DNA of 21,932 bases. Source: Nitrospirota bacterium. GTDB lineage: Bacteria > Nitrospirota > Thermodesulfovibrionia > Thermodesulfovibrionales > JdFR-85. The stretch covers positions 1-21,932 of the forward strand of contig JAADGU010000103.1 of the NCBI GenBank assembly GCA_013152195.1, written 5' to 3'. The position numbers and the translations under genes were made by a program. Numbering within the stretch: the stretch's first letter is position 1; each line of letters opens with the position of its first letter. Positions 1 through 7,588 of the stretch are shown here, piece after piece. The notes beneath the pieces are model-generated. The model ran no database searches and had not been told where the DNA came from. It saw only the letters and a program-made list of their open reading frames with translations.

Positions 1-1613
1 TCAAACTCTGCAGCACAGGTATCAACCATTTTATAGACAGCACGCATGCCGAGTTTTTTCCTGCTCTCCCTGATATCTGCCTCTCTGAGACCTGTAAGCC
101 CGGCAATCCTCCTGTCTGAAAAACCCCATGATTTTGCCTTGTAAAGGAGCTGCCGTGCAGGGGTTGCGGGTTGCGGGTTGCGGGTTGCGAGTTGCGAATT
201 TTTAATCTCGTCTTCCAGCTCGACTATCTCTCTGATGTTATTCAGAAACCATGGGTCGATCCAGGTTATCTCGTTAATATCCTCAACACTCAGACCCTCC
301 CTGAATGCCTGGGCTATATACCATATTCTCTCACTGTTTGGCGTCTTCAGCTTCTCCCTTATCTCATCAATCCCTGCAACCCTCTCCTCCAGGCCATAAC
401 TGTCTGCCTCCAGACTCCGCAGGGCCTTTTGCAGAGACTCTTTAAAGGTCCTGCCTATTGACATAACCTCACCAACAGATTTCATCTGGGTTGTAAGTGT
501 TGGATCCGCCTCCGGAAACTTTTCAAAGGCAAACCTCGGTATCTTTGTTACTACATAATCAATTGTTGGTTCAAAACTGGCAGGAGTCTCTCTCGTTATA
601 TCATTTGGAATCTCGTTAAGATTAAGACCAACCGCCAGTTTTGCAGCAATCTTTGCTATCGGAAAACCCGTTGCCTTGGAGGCAAGGGCCGATGAACGCG
701 AAACCCTCGGGTTCATCTCTATGATAACCATCTTCCCGTCTTCAGGATTCAGGGCAAACTGGATATTGCTGCCACCGGTATCAACCCCTATCTCCCTGAT
801 TACTGCAATCGATGCATCCCTCATCCTCTGATACTCCTTATCGGACAGGGTCTGTGCCGGTGCAACGGTGATGGAATCCCCTGTATGAACCCCCATGGGA
901 TCAAAGTTCTCTATGGAGCAGATAATCACCACATTGTCCTTGCTATCCCTCATCACCTCAAGCTCGTACTCCTTCCAGCCAAGCACTGACTCTTCAACAA
1001 GCACCTGGCTTACCGGACTCAGTTTTAGCGCATACTCAAGGAGTTCCCTGTATTCTTCCAGGTTGTATGCCACGGCTCCGCCTGTACCTCCAAGGGTAAA
1101 GGCCGGTCTCAGTATTGCAGGGAAGCCAACATAGCCTACAACGTCAAACCCCTCCTTCAGGCTCTTGACAGCACTGGAACGCGGAACATCAAGGCCGATC
1201 CTGGCCATGGCATCCTTGAAGAGTTCACGGTCCTCAGCCTTCTTGATGGCATGGAGCTTTGCACCAATCAGTTCAACCCCGTAGCGCTCAAGAATGCCTG
1301 CTTCAGCAAGCTCGACAGTAAGGTTCAGGGCTGTCTGTCCACCCATGGTGGGAAGGAGGGCATCAGGCCTCTCCCTCTCAATAATCAACTCAATTATCTC
1401 GGCAGTCAGTGGCTCAATATAGGTAATATCCGCCATTTCAGGGTCAGTCATAATGGTGGCGGGATTAGAGTTAACAAGTACCACCTCATAACCCTCTTCC
1501 CTGAGGGCCTTGCATGCCTGGGCACCCGAGTAATCAAACTCACACGCCTGCCCGATCACTATCGGGCCTGAACCTATCAGGAGTATTTTTTTAATATCGT
1601 CTCTCTTTGGCAC
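1..1613 (-). CDS. carB: Carbamoyl-phosphate synthase large subunit, N-terminal part (cut by window edge)
   Basis: CarB makes carbamoyl phosphate from bicarbonate, ATP and the ammonia delivered by CarA, for pyrimidine and arginine synthesis. About 537 of the usual roughly 1,070 residues are present; the 3' end lies beyond base 1. The start is a GTG at 1613 (VPKRDDIKKILLIGSGP), preceded by a GAGGTGATT ribosome binding site. Visible landmarks are GSGPIVIGQACEFDYSG at the N-terminus, the first ATP-grasp domain (FDPMGVHTGDSITVAP, EMNPRVSRSSALASKATG), and the start of the oligomerisation domain with the conserved VDTCAAEF near the window edge. A linker (SQLATRNPQPATPA) is encoded by five heptanucleotide repeats at 161-195. 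The frame is intact across them because conserved CarB sequence resumes afterwards. A 145-base repeat-bearing gap separates carB from the unknown gene between it and carA. Confidence 0.96.
   Translation of the reverse strand, partial: MPKRDDIKKILLIGSGPIVIGQACEFDYSGAQACKALREEGYEVVLVNSNPATIMTDPEMADITYIEPLTAEIIELIIERERPDALLPTMGGQTALNLTVELAEAGILERYGVELIGAKLHAIKKAEDRELFKDAMARIGLDVPRSSAVKSLKEGFDVVGYVGFPAILRPAFTLGGTGGAVAYNLEEYRELLEYALKLSPVSQVLVEESVLGWKEYELEVMRDSKDNVVIICSIENFDPMGVHTGDSITVAPAQTLSDKEYQRMRDASIAVIREIGVDTGGSNIQFALNPEDGKMVIIEMNPRVSRSSALASKATGFPIAKIAAKLAVGLNLNEIPNDITRETPASFEPTIDYVVTKIPRFAFEKFPEADPTLTTQMKSVGEVMSIGRTFKESLQKALRSLEADSYGLEERVAGIDEIREKLKTPNSERIWYIAQAFREGLSVEDINEITWIDPWFLNNIREIVELEDEIKNSQLATRNPQPATPARQLLYKAKSWGFSDRRIAGLTGLREADIRESRKKLGMRAVYKMVDTCAAEF
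161..195. repeat. Heptanucleotide tandem repeat inside carB
   Basis: Five contiguous 7-bp units are visible: GGGTTGC four times, then GAGTTGC (GCAACCC/GCAACTC on the coding strand). The array is translated as part of CarB. Because the unit length is not a multiple of three, gain or loss of one unit would shift the carB frame. Similar short heptad arrays are known as dispersed elements in some bacteria (for example cyanobacterial STRR sequences), usually between genes. Confidence 0.93.
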
Positions 1614-1630
1614 AATCACCTCACTGGTTG

Positions 1631-1699
1631 TTTATTATGAAAAATTTATTATGAAAAAAGAGTCTAATATATCCGCAGAGTTCCCAGATTACACAGATT
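1631..1699. repeat. Two small tandem repeats in the gap before carB
   Basis: A 14-bp unit (TTTATTATGAAAAA) occurs twice in tandem at 1631-1658. It is followed at 1673-1699 by three diverged 9-bp units, on the minus strand AATCTGTGT, AATCTGGGA and ACTCTGCGG. The rest of the 145-base gap shows no convincing terminator or consensus promoter. Confidence 0.75.
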
Positions 1700-1758
1700 C
1701 TTATATTTAGCCATATGACAATGTGGCGAAACAACAATATTTACGCTGATTTGATCCC

Positions 1759-2361
1759 TTATACACGCACATATCTCCTCAGTTTATCAACAACTGCCCT
1801 TGCCTCTGATTCCGTTCTTGCGGTTAATATAATGAACCCTTCACCGTCAAATCTTAATTCTACGTTATAAAAGTCCTCTACCTGACCAAACCCCGGGATA
1901 ACGGTACCGTGCTGCAGTGCTATCTTCTTTACAAAGGCTACTCCATCAGGGTTCTCGGGTTCCATCCGTATGTGACTTATCCTGATATCATCAAGTGAGT
2001 CCAAAGACCTTTTTATGCTTCTGCTTCCAAAGGGCTTTCTGAGGGTTATGCTCACACTTTTTGCATCCAGGTCAAAGACGGTCTCAAGACAGGGTTCTTT
2101 AAAGAGGTAGAACCTGGCAAGGGGAAAAACAGCGATAAAAACCGCCACGGCTATCACATAATGAAGCAACTGCAATTCATATCTTAGGGCAAAAAAGGCA
2201 AGCACTGCCGCTGAAACTGTAACAGCAACAAGACTCGAGGAAAACTCCCTGTTGTATATCCCGCTATGCAGGACACTGCCCCGCTCCGCTTTAAAGGAGG
2301 TAGTCCTCAGCGTAACCCTGCGGTCCTCTATCTCCACCCTGTATGTCCCGGATTCATTCAT
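1759..2361 (-). CDS. Unknown two-helix membrane protein between carA and carB
   Basis: This 200-residue protein is not one I recognise. Its ATG overlaps the carA stop codon by four bases (ATGA), which indicates translational coupling and makes it a real gene. Two hydrophobic segments, about residues 42-59 and 65-85, form a helical hairpin with a very short turn. A basic, polar N-terminal 40 residues and a C-terminal domain of about 115 residues probably face the cytoplasm. The C-terminal part alternates beta-like stretches (VFDLDAKSVSITLRKPFG, YNVELRFDGEGFIILTA) and ends in a helix (SEARAVVDKLRRYV). This layout resembles bacterial PH-domain-like or YdbT-type membrane proteins, but that is only a shape comparison. 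No catalytic motif is visible. Position suggests co-expression with carbamoyl-phosphate synthase; function is unknown. Confidence 0.82.
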   Translation of the reverse strand: MNESGTYRVEIEDRRVTLRTTSFKAERGSVLHSGIYNREFSSSLVAVTVSAAVLAFFALRYELQLLHYVIAVAVFIAVFPLARFYLFKEPCLETVFDLDAKSVSITLRKPFGSRSIKRSLDSLDDIRISHIRMEPENPDGVAFVKKIALQHGTVIPGFGQVEDFYNVELRFDGEGFIILTARTESEARAVVDKLRRYVRV

Positions 2362-3482
2362 CTGTTGTTTTCGATCATCTCCCCGAATCTCTTAAAGAGA
2401 TGTACTGAATCATTCGGCCCCGGCCCTGCCTCAGGATGATGCTGGACAGAGAAGACCGGTAATTCCACATGCTGCATCCCCTCTTCAGTGCCATCGTAGA
2501 GGTTTTTATGGGTAAGCCTTACCTGCGTGCCGAGACTGCTGATATCCACACAGTAATTATGATTCTGGGATGTAATCCCGACCTTTTCTGTCAGCAGATC
2601 CATTACAGGATGATTGCCGCCATGATGGCCGAACTTGAGTTTATACGTCTTCCCGCCCAAGGCAAGCCCCAGTATCTGATGACCGAGGCATATTCCAAAA
2701 ACCGGTCTCCTGCCAAGAAGTTTCCTTGCATTCTCAATACCGTATACCACTGCCTCGGGATCCCCGGGCCCGTTACTCAGGACTATCCCGTCAGGGTCCA
2801 TTTCAAGCACTTCCTCTGCAGGCGTCTCAGCAGGCACAACCGTTATGTCAAAGCCTGCATCTGCAAGGTTGCGGAGTATATTGAACTTAACACCAAAGTC
2901 GTAGACAACCACTCTTTTGAGCGAGGACTCCTTCCCTGATTTTGAATTATCCTCCCATCTCCAACTCTTTTCGGTCCATTTGTACTGCTTATCAGTGGTT
3001 ACATGCCTTACAAGGTCAACACCGCCAATACCCGGATGTGCCCTCACCTTCTCATACAGACTCTCCGGAATCAGGTCTTCAGTTGAGATAATGCCCATCC
3101 GTGCCCCGAAGTTCCTTATATGCCTTGTAAGCGCCCTTGTATCAATCCCCTGGATTGCCACAATACCCTGTTTCTTCAGATACGCGTTAAGGGAACTGCT
3201 TGAACGCCAGTTGCTGGAATAATCCAGACACTCCCTTGCAATAAACCCTTCGACCTTTGGCCCCCCTGCCGACTCATTATCCTCTTCATTAACACCATAG
3301 TTACCCATCTGCGTATATGTCATGGTGACAATCTGCCCCTTGTATGACGGGTCTGTAAGTATCTCCTGATAGCCTGTCATGGAGGTGTTAAAAACCACCT
3401 CACCCTTTGTTTCCCCATCAGCGCCAAAGGATTCACCTTCAAACACCATTCCGTCTGAAAGAACAAGTAAAGCCTTTTTCAT
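2358..3482 (-). CDS. carA: Carbamoyl-phosphate synthase small (glutaminase) subunit
   Basis: CarA hydrolyses glutamine and channels ammonia to CarB. The 374-residue length is typical. The N-terminal domain carries GMVFEGESFG and FNTSMTGYQEILTDPSY. The C-terminal class I glutamine amidotransferase domain has LSNGPGDP (about 235-242), the nucleophile elbow GICLGHQ with Cys265, and QHHPEAGPGP with His349 and Glu351 completing the triad. The ATG at 3482 follows a GGAGG ribosome binding site five bases upstream. The stop overlaps the start of the downstream unknown membrane gene. It is separated from pyrC by the cytochrome-porin gene and its terminator, so carA probably has its own promoter. Confidence 0.97.
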   Translation of the reverse strand: MKKALLVLSDGMVFEGESFGADGETKGEVVFNTSMTGYQEILTDPSYKGQIVTMTYTQMGNYGVNEEDNESAGGPKVEGFIARECLDYSSNWRSSSSLNAYLKKQGIVAIQGIDTRALTRHIRNFGARMGIISTEDLIPESLYEKVRAHPGIGGVDLVRHVTTDKQYKWTEKSWRWEDNSKSGKESSLKRVVVYDFGVKFNILRNLADAGFDITVVPAETPAEEVLEMDPDGIVLSNGPGDPEAVVYGIENARKLLGRRPVFGICLGHQILGLALGGKTYKLKFGHHGGNHPVMDLLTEKVGITSQNHNYCVDISSLGTQVRLTHKNLYDGTEEGMQHVELPVFSVQHHPEAGPGPNDSVHLFKRFGEMIENNR

Positions 3483-3521
3483 TCAGCCTCCGTGAGCATT
3501 TTATTTCCATGTTTGCCGTTA

Positions 3522-3550
3522 ATTATATCATAGAACCCGGTATATAAATC
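3522..3550 (-). promoter_or_regulatory. Possible carA promoter
   Basis: On the minus strand a perfect TATAAT lies at 3527-3522, about 40 bases before the carA ATG. The matching -35 position (GATTTA, 3550-3545) is poor, so this is only a candidate. A promoter is expected here because the upstream gene ends in a terminator at 3745-3775. Confidence 0.35.
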
Positions 3551-3744
3551 TCCTCACCACCGTTGACCCCAAAAAGTGTCCGAAGAAAATGTGTCAGGGA
3601 CTGGTCAGAACATGATATGTTACCAGGATTGATGAACGAGGAAAACAATAAATGAAACAATACAGGAGAGAAGGGTCCGTTCCCTCTGAGACGGGACTCA
3701 TATGATCTGAGTAATCAGAAGAGGAACTTTCACCAGTCCGTATT

Positions 3745-3775
3745 AAAAGAGCGGGGAGATGTACACTCCCCGCTC
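3745..3775 (-). terminator. Rho-independent terminator of the cytochrome-porin gene
   Basis: A perfect 10-bp stem GAGCGGGGAG/CTCCCCGCTC (3749-3758 with 3766-3775) and a 7-base loop are followed on the minus strand by TTTTAATA. It lies about 27 bases after the cytochrome-porin stop codon. The remaining gap to carA (about 3551-3744) holds nothing else I can support. Confidence 0.9.
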
Positions 3776-3801
3776 CGGAAAGAAACTCTGTAAAAACCTG
3801 G

Positions 3802-4974
3802 TTAAAATGCCGCCGATATCTGGACGGTAAGACGGTTGTCCTTTTCTACTGTGTCAGGAACATCCACCTGTGTCCAGTACTCGGCTATTGCCTTTATATT
3901 CTGGGTAAAGTAGTACGAAGAGTTGAGTGTGAGCTCACTGTAGTCAGCAGCACCGTCATTCTTTTCGTAACTGTCGACCCGGATAAGAGGCACAATCCAT
4001 GGGCTTGAATTCTTTGATACGACATACAATGCCTGAAGGTACCATGCATTGTTATTTTCCGTCACACCGGCCGTGTTTGTATCATCCTCGGCACCAAGAA
4101 AGACCCCCATAAACCTGAAGTCATTATAGTCTGCCTGGAAATCAAGGCCCAGACGCCTGAAGTCACGTGTCAGACCTGATGTAGTATCATTCCACTGTCC
4201 GCTCACACCAAAGAGCCCTACCATTATATTGGGGACCACATCCACTGCCACCCTTGCATGAATGTTTTTGGCATCTTCACCCTCTGCATCCCCTGCAACA
4301 CCACTGAGTCCGACAGTATAGAAGACATTGCTGACAGGTCTTCCATATACAGCGAGAACCTGGCGTGAACTGCGAAGCTTGCCTCCACCGTCAGCCCCAC
4401 CAAAGGCCTGGTCAATCACCGAGTATTTGCCCCTCGTCAGCACACGGGAAGAGTAAGTATCGTAGGGATCGGCCAGTAACATGTCAGAGTAGGAGAACTG
4501 CAGATTGAACAATCCTGAATAGTTGTAAGTCAGGGCAGCTGTTGGTATTTCAACATTAAAGCCAGTCTCATCTTCCGCCTCAAGCTCAAGAAACCCGGAT
4601 ACATTCTTGTAGATTATTCCTGCAGATATGAGTTCTGCCTCATGAAGCGCCCTCAGCTTCCTGTCACCACTCTTCTTTTCATCATACGGTCTTGCAGTAA
4701 GTACTGCTGAGATCGGGAATGCCTTACCAAGATACAGATCGTCAGATATTGCCGTATCCTTGTCCTGCACACCAGGAAACTTGTAGCCGTTCTCCTTGAA
4801 GGACCTGCCTGTAGCATTCAGCATGGGCCATGTTGAGTGACAAGCGCTGCAGGTAGTTCCATATTTCTTGGCAAATGATGGAACAGCTTCAGCTTCCTGA
4901 ACTGATGTTGCAATAAAGCCTGCAACAAATAACAACGCAATAAGAACCCCAAACACATTAAAACGTTTTTCCAT
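3802..4974 (-). CDS. Exported monohaem cytochrome c-porin fusion (Cyc2-like architecture)
   Basis: This 390-residue protein has a signal peptide (residues 1-30, MEKRFNVFGVLIALLFVAGF then an AEA cleavage motif). The mature N-terminus is VPSFAKKYGTTCSACH, with one c-type haem site CSACH at 42-46, then HSTWPMLNATGRSFKENGYKFPG. The remaining roughly 315 residues alternate polar and aromatic beta-strand-like stretches and end in Phe (LTVQISAAF), as outer-membrane barrels do. A haem domain fused to a porin is the layout of Cyc2, the outer-membrane iron oxidase, whose N-terminus also has P-x-F-A followed by CxxCH. Related cytochrome-porins occur without proven iron oxidation, so the function is inference. 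The chosen ATG has an AAGGAGG site five bases upstream; an in-frame extension to 5073 (TTG) or 5094 is possible. The gene has its own promoter and terminator and sits between pyrC and carA. Confidence 0.85.
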   Translation of the reverse strand: MEKRFNVFGVLIALLFVAGFIATSVQEAEAVPSFAKKYGTTCSACHSTWPMLNATGRSFKENGYKFPGVQDKDTAISDDLYLGKAFPISAVLTARPYDEKKSGDRKLRALHEAELISAGIIYKNVSGFLELEAEDETGFNVEIPTAALTYNYSGLFNLQFSYSDMLLADPYDTYSSRVLTRGKYSVIDQAFGGADGGGKLRSSRQVLAVYGRPVSNVFYTVGLSGVAGDAEGEDAKNIHARVAVDVVPNIMVGLFGVSGQWNDTTSGLTRDFRRLGLDFQADYNDFRFMGVFLGAEDDTNTAGVTENNNAWYLQALYVVSKNSSPWIVPLIRVDSYEKNDGAADYSELTLNSSYYFTQNIKAIAEYWTQVDVPDTVEKDNRLTVQISAAF

Positions 4975-5077
4975 GTAAACCTCCTTAAATTCTGAAACTC
5001 TTTTAAGTTTTCTTTGACAACAATCAGAGCAGCCCCGATTATTTATATCAGCAAGTATGTTTTTTCCTGCCAAAACA

Positions 5078-5084
5078 CCTCCTT
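5078..5084 (-). promoter_or_regulatory. Second strong ribosome binding site in the cytochrome-porin leader
   Basis: AAGGAGG is followed after four bases by a TTG codon at 5073. This TTG is in frame, with no stop, with the cytochrome-porin ATG 33 codons later. It may start an N-terminally extended form; otherwise it has no obvious reading frame to serve. Confidence 0.4.
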
Positions 5085-5112
5085 CCTCTCGCAATAGAGA
5101 TTAAAAGTCTAA

Positions 5113-5142
5113 ATTATATTATTTCAAAACCAGACATGTCAA
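5113..5142 (-). promoter_or_regulatory. Near-consensus sigma-70 promoter of the cytochrome-porin gene
   Basis: On the minus strand TTGACA (5142-5137) and TATAAT (5118-5113) are both perfect, with an 18-base spacer. Transcription would start near 5106, giving a leader of about 130 bases before the ATG at 4974. Confidence 0.85.
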
Positions 5143-5143
5143 G

Positions 5144-5172
5144 TACAGAATCTGTATTTCTCTTAAAAGAGA
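5144..5172. promoter_or_regulatory. Two palindromes abutting the -35 box (operator candidates)
   Basis: TACAGA-A-TCTGTA at 5144-5156 is a perfect 6-1-6 palindrome one base upstream of the -35 hexamer, centred near -44 from the predicted start. TCTCTT-AA-AAGAGA at 5159-5172 is a second perfect palindrome, centred near -60. The positions suit an activator or a repressor; the cognate regulator is not identifiable. The second could alternatively be a weak 3' hairpin of pyrC. Confidence 0.5.
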
Positions 5173-5210
5173 TAGAAAAAGGCTGGACAGGGGGGTTAGA
5201 TAGAAGACTA

Positions 5211-6530
5211 TTAATCTCCGGGATTTCCATTATCCATGTTATAAATCCTTCCCTTGCAAATAACAACAACAGGTCCGCCCTTTAATTGCCAACCTTCAAA
5301 AGGCGTATTTTTACCCATGGAAACAAATTCTCCGGAGTTTACTGCAAACTTCCTGCCGGGATCTACTAAAACAATATCTGCCGTGGCATCTTTTTTCAGG
5401 CTTCCTTTCTCCATTCCGAGAATCCGTGCAGGGTTCAGCGCCATTTTTCTGACAAGCTCAGTCATGGACAGAATCCCCTCTTCAACCAGCCCGAGACATA
5501 ATGACAATGCTGTTTCAAGGCCGGAGATCCCGGCGGCTGCCCGGTCAAACTCACAGAGTTTCTCATCCATGTGATGTGGGGCATGGTCTGTGGCAATAAC
5601 ATCAATGGTACCATCAGAAAGTCCTTCCTTTACAGCTTCAACGTCTCTGCCTGTCCTCAACGGCGGATTCATCTTTGCATTGGTATTATAATCACTTACC
5701 GCCTCCTCTGTAAGGGTAAAGTAATGGGGGCAGGTCTCTGACGTAACTGCTACTCCTGCCTTCTTTGCCTCCCTTACAGCCCTGACACCCCCGGCTGTCG
5801 AGACATGGGCAATATGAAGCCTCCCTCCGGTAAGGGCTGCAAGCTCTATGTCACGCTTTATCGCTATCACCTCTGCCTCTGCCGGAATCCCCCTGAGTCC
5901 AAGACTGAGAGATAAAGGACCTTCATTCATCACCCCGCCTGAGGAAAGGCTCAGGTCTTCTGCATGCGAGATTATAGTCACACCAAAAACTTTTGAGTAT
6001 TCAAGCGCCCTTCTCATCAGCAGACTGTTCATTACAGGAAAGCCGTCATCTGAAAATGCCACACACCCGGCCTCTCTCATCATGCCCATCTCGGCAAGCT
6101 CCTCACCCCTCTGACCCTTGGTAATGGCACCAATGGTATAGACATAACATGCCCCTTCAGCATAGGCCTTTCTCAGGATAAACTCGGTAACTGTTTCATT
6201 ATCATTAACCGGCTTCGTATTCGGCATGCAACACACACTGGTAAAGCCACCTCTTACTGCAGCCATTGTACCTGTCTTTATGGTCTCTTTGTACTCATAC
6301 CCCGGCTCTCTCAGGTGAACATGCATATCAACAAGCCCGGGCAGGACGTAGAGGCCATTGGCATCGATAACCTCATGTGTTTCATCATTCGGAATCCCTA
6401 ACATTGAATCCTGAGAGATTTCCTTTATCTTCCCCTCCTCAACCAGCAGGTCTCCCTTGCCGTCAATCCCCTGTGAGGGGTCAATAATATGGCCGTTTCT
6501 GATTATCAGATTCAAACTTTTGCCCATCAT
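5211..6530 (-). CDS. pyrC: Dihydroorotase, class I
   Basis: PyrC interconverts N-carbamoyl-aspartate and dihydroorotate, step three of UMP synthesis. The 439-residue length fits class I enzymes. The metal and catalytic residues are present: HVHLREPG (His70, His72), the FSDDG segment (Asp161/Asp162, the bridging-Asp region of Aquifex-type enzymes), His189 in ISHAED, His242 in HIAHVST and Asp315 in ATDHAPHH. This is therefore an active-type enzyme, not the metal-less PyrC' paralogue that accompanies some PyrB proteins. The start is the first of two ATG codons (6530 or 6527), with a GGAG nine or twelve bases upstream. It follows pyrB by 46 bases in the same operon. Confidence 0.97.
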   Translation of the reverse strand: MMGKSLNLIIRNGHIIDPSQGIDGKGDLLVEEGKIKEISQDSMLGIPNDETHEVIDANGLYVLPGLVDMHVHLREPGYEYKETIKTGTMAAVRGGFTSVCCMPNTKPVNDNETVTEFILRKAYAEGACYVYTIGAITKGQRGEELAEMGMMREAGCVAFSDDGFPVMNSLLMRRALEYSKVFGVTIISHAEDLSLSSGGVMNEGPLSLSLGLRGIPAEAEVIAIKRDIELAALTGGRLHIAHVSTAGGVRAVREAKKAGVAVTSETCPHYFTLTEEAVSDYNTNAKMNPPLRTGRDVEAVKEGLSDGTIDVIATDHAPHHMDEKLCEFDRAAAGISGLETALSLCLGLVEEGILSMTELVRKMALNPARILGMEKGSLKKDATADIVLVDPGRKFAVNSGEFVSMGKNTPFEGWQLKGGPVVVICKGRIYNMDNGNPGD

Positions 6531-6576
6531 CTATCCAGACTCCTCTCTTTATCCCTTCCTGTCAAAACCACCGGAC

Positions 6577-7515
6577 TCATCCTCTCCTGCCCGAAAGCAG
6601 ATAAAGCACTGCCATTCGGACTGCAATACCGTTTGTCACCTGCTCAAGGATTACTGATTGCGGACTGTCAGCAACATCCGAGACTATCTCGATCCCCCGG
6701 TTCATTGGACCGGGATGCATCACTATTGCCCCGGGCTTTGCAAGGGAAAATCGTTCCGGGGTCAGTCCCCAGAGCCTGAAATACTCATCTGTAGTGGGGA
6801 AGAAGCCCCTGTCCTGCCTCTCCATCTGGATACGGAGCATCATAACAACATCAATATCCCTGAGTCCTGCCTCCATGTTATGGAATATCTTTATGTCAGG
6901 ATCAATAAGCCCCGCTGGAATCAGGGTTGGCGGACCAATCAGTCTGACATCTGCGCCCAAGGCCCTTAGACAGTAAATATTGGACTTTGCAACACGACTA
7001 TGCAGGATATCTCCGACAATAGCAATTTTGAGTCCCTTTATCCTGCCGTTTTTTTCCATAATCGTGAAGGCATCAAGAAGTGCCTGTGTAGGATGCTCGT
7101 TAATACCGTCACCTGCATTAATCACCGAGGCGTTCAGGTGTCTTGCAAGGAGGTGAGGAACCCCTGAGGATGAGTGTCTGATAATAACAACGTCAGCACC
7201 AAGGGCCTGTATCGTCATGGCTGTATCGATCAGGCTCTCACCCTTTACCACAGAGCTGGCAGAGACGGAGAAATTTATTACATCCGTGCTGAGTCTTTTG
7301 GCTGCAAGTTCAAAAGATGTCCTCGTCCTTGTTGAAGGTTCGAAAAAGAGGTTAACCACGGTCTTTCCCCTGAGAGTCGGAACCTTCTTGATATCTCTCC
7401 TCAGTACATCCCTGAAACCAACAGCAGTATTTAAAATTAATTCGATCTCTTCACAGGACAGGTCTTTTATGCCTACAATGTCCTTATTCCTGAGCTGTTG
7501 ACCTGTCTCACCCAC
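6577..7515 (-). CDS. pyrB: Aspartate carbamoyltransferase catalytic subunit
   Basis: PyrB joins carbamoyl phosphate to aspartate, the committed step of pyrimidine synthesis. The 312-residue length is usual. The carbamoyl-phosphate loop FFEPSTRTRTSFE (about 57-69), KGES (Lys91), HPTQALLDAF (about 141-150) and HPGPMNRG near the C-terminus are all visible. The start is a GTG at 7515 (MGETGQQLRNKDIVGIKDL); GGAG lies about 11 bases upstream, a rather long spacing. No ATG is available in frame nearby. No pyrI regulatory chain is adjacent. It sits between pyrR (73 bases) and pyrC (46 bases). Confidence 0.97.
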   Translation of the reverse strand: MGETGQQLRNKDIVGIKDLSCEEIELILNTAVGFRDVLRRDIKKVPTLRGKTVVNLFFEPSTRTRTSFELAAKRLSTDVINFSVSASSVVKGESLIDTAMTIQALGADVVIIRHSSSGVPHLLARHLNASVINAGDGINEHPTQALLDAFTIMEKNGRIKGLKIAIVGDILHSRVAKSNIYCLRALGADVRLIGPPTLIPAGLIDPDIKIFHNMEAGLRDIDVVMMLRIQMERQDRGFFPTTDEYFRLWGLTPERFSLAKPGAIVMHPGPMNRGIEIVSDVADSPQSVILEQVTNGIAVRMAVLYLLSGRRG

Positions 7516-7588
7516 TTATCGCTTCACTCCGTACAAGTTGCAAGTTTAGGGTTATACATATCCCCTTGTTCACCCATGACATTTCTTC

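Noticed and set aside
2469..2939. Long plus-strand open frame opposite carA
   Set aside because: It is a shadow of carA: the antisense frame has no ribosome binding site and its translation has no domain-like features.
3565..3600. Possible insertion-sequence end (TGACCCCAAAAAGTGTCC)
   Set aside because: It resembles terminal sequences of some transposons, but there is no partner inverted repeat, target duplication or transposase remnant nearby.
4975..5094. Longest possible N-terminus of the cytochrome-porin (from 5094)
   Set aside because: It would bury the signal peptide behind 40 polar residues, and the ATG at 4974 has an ideal ribosome binding site. It is kept only as a possible leader or alternative start.
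5159..5172. TCTCTTAAAAGAGA as a pyrC terminator
   Set aside because: The six-base stem with a two-base loop is weak and is not followed by a T run on the minus strand. It is listed as an operator candidate instead.
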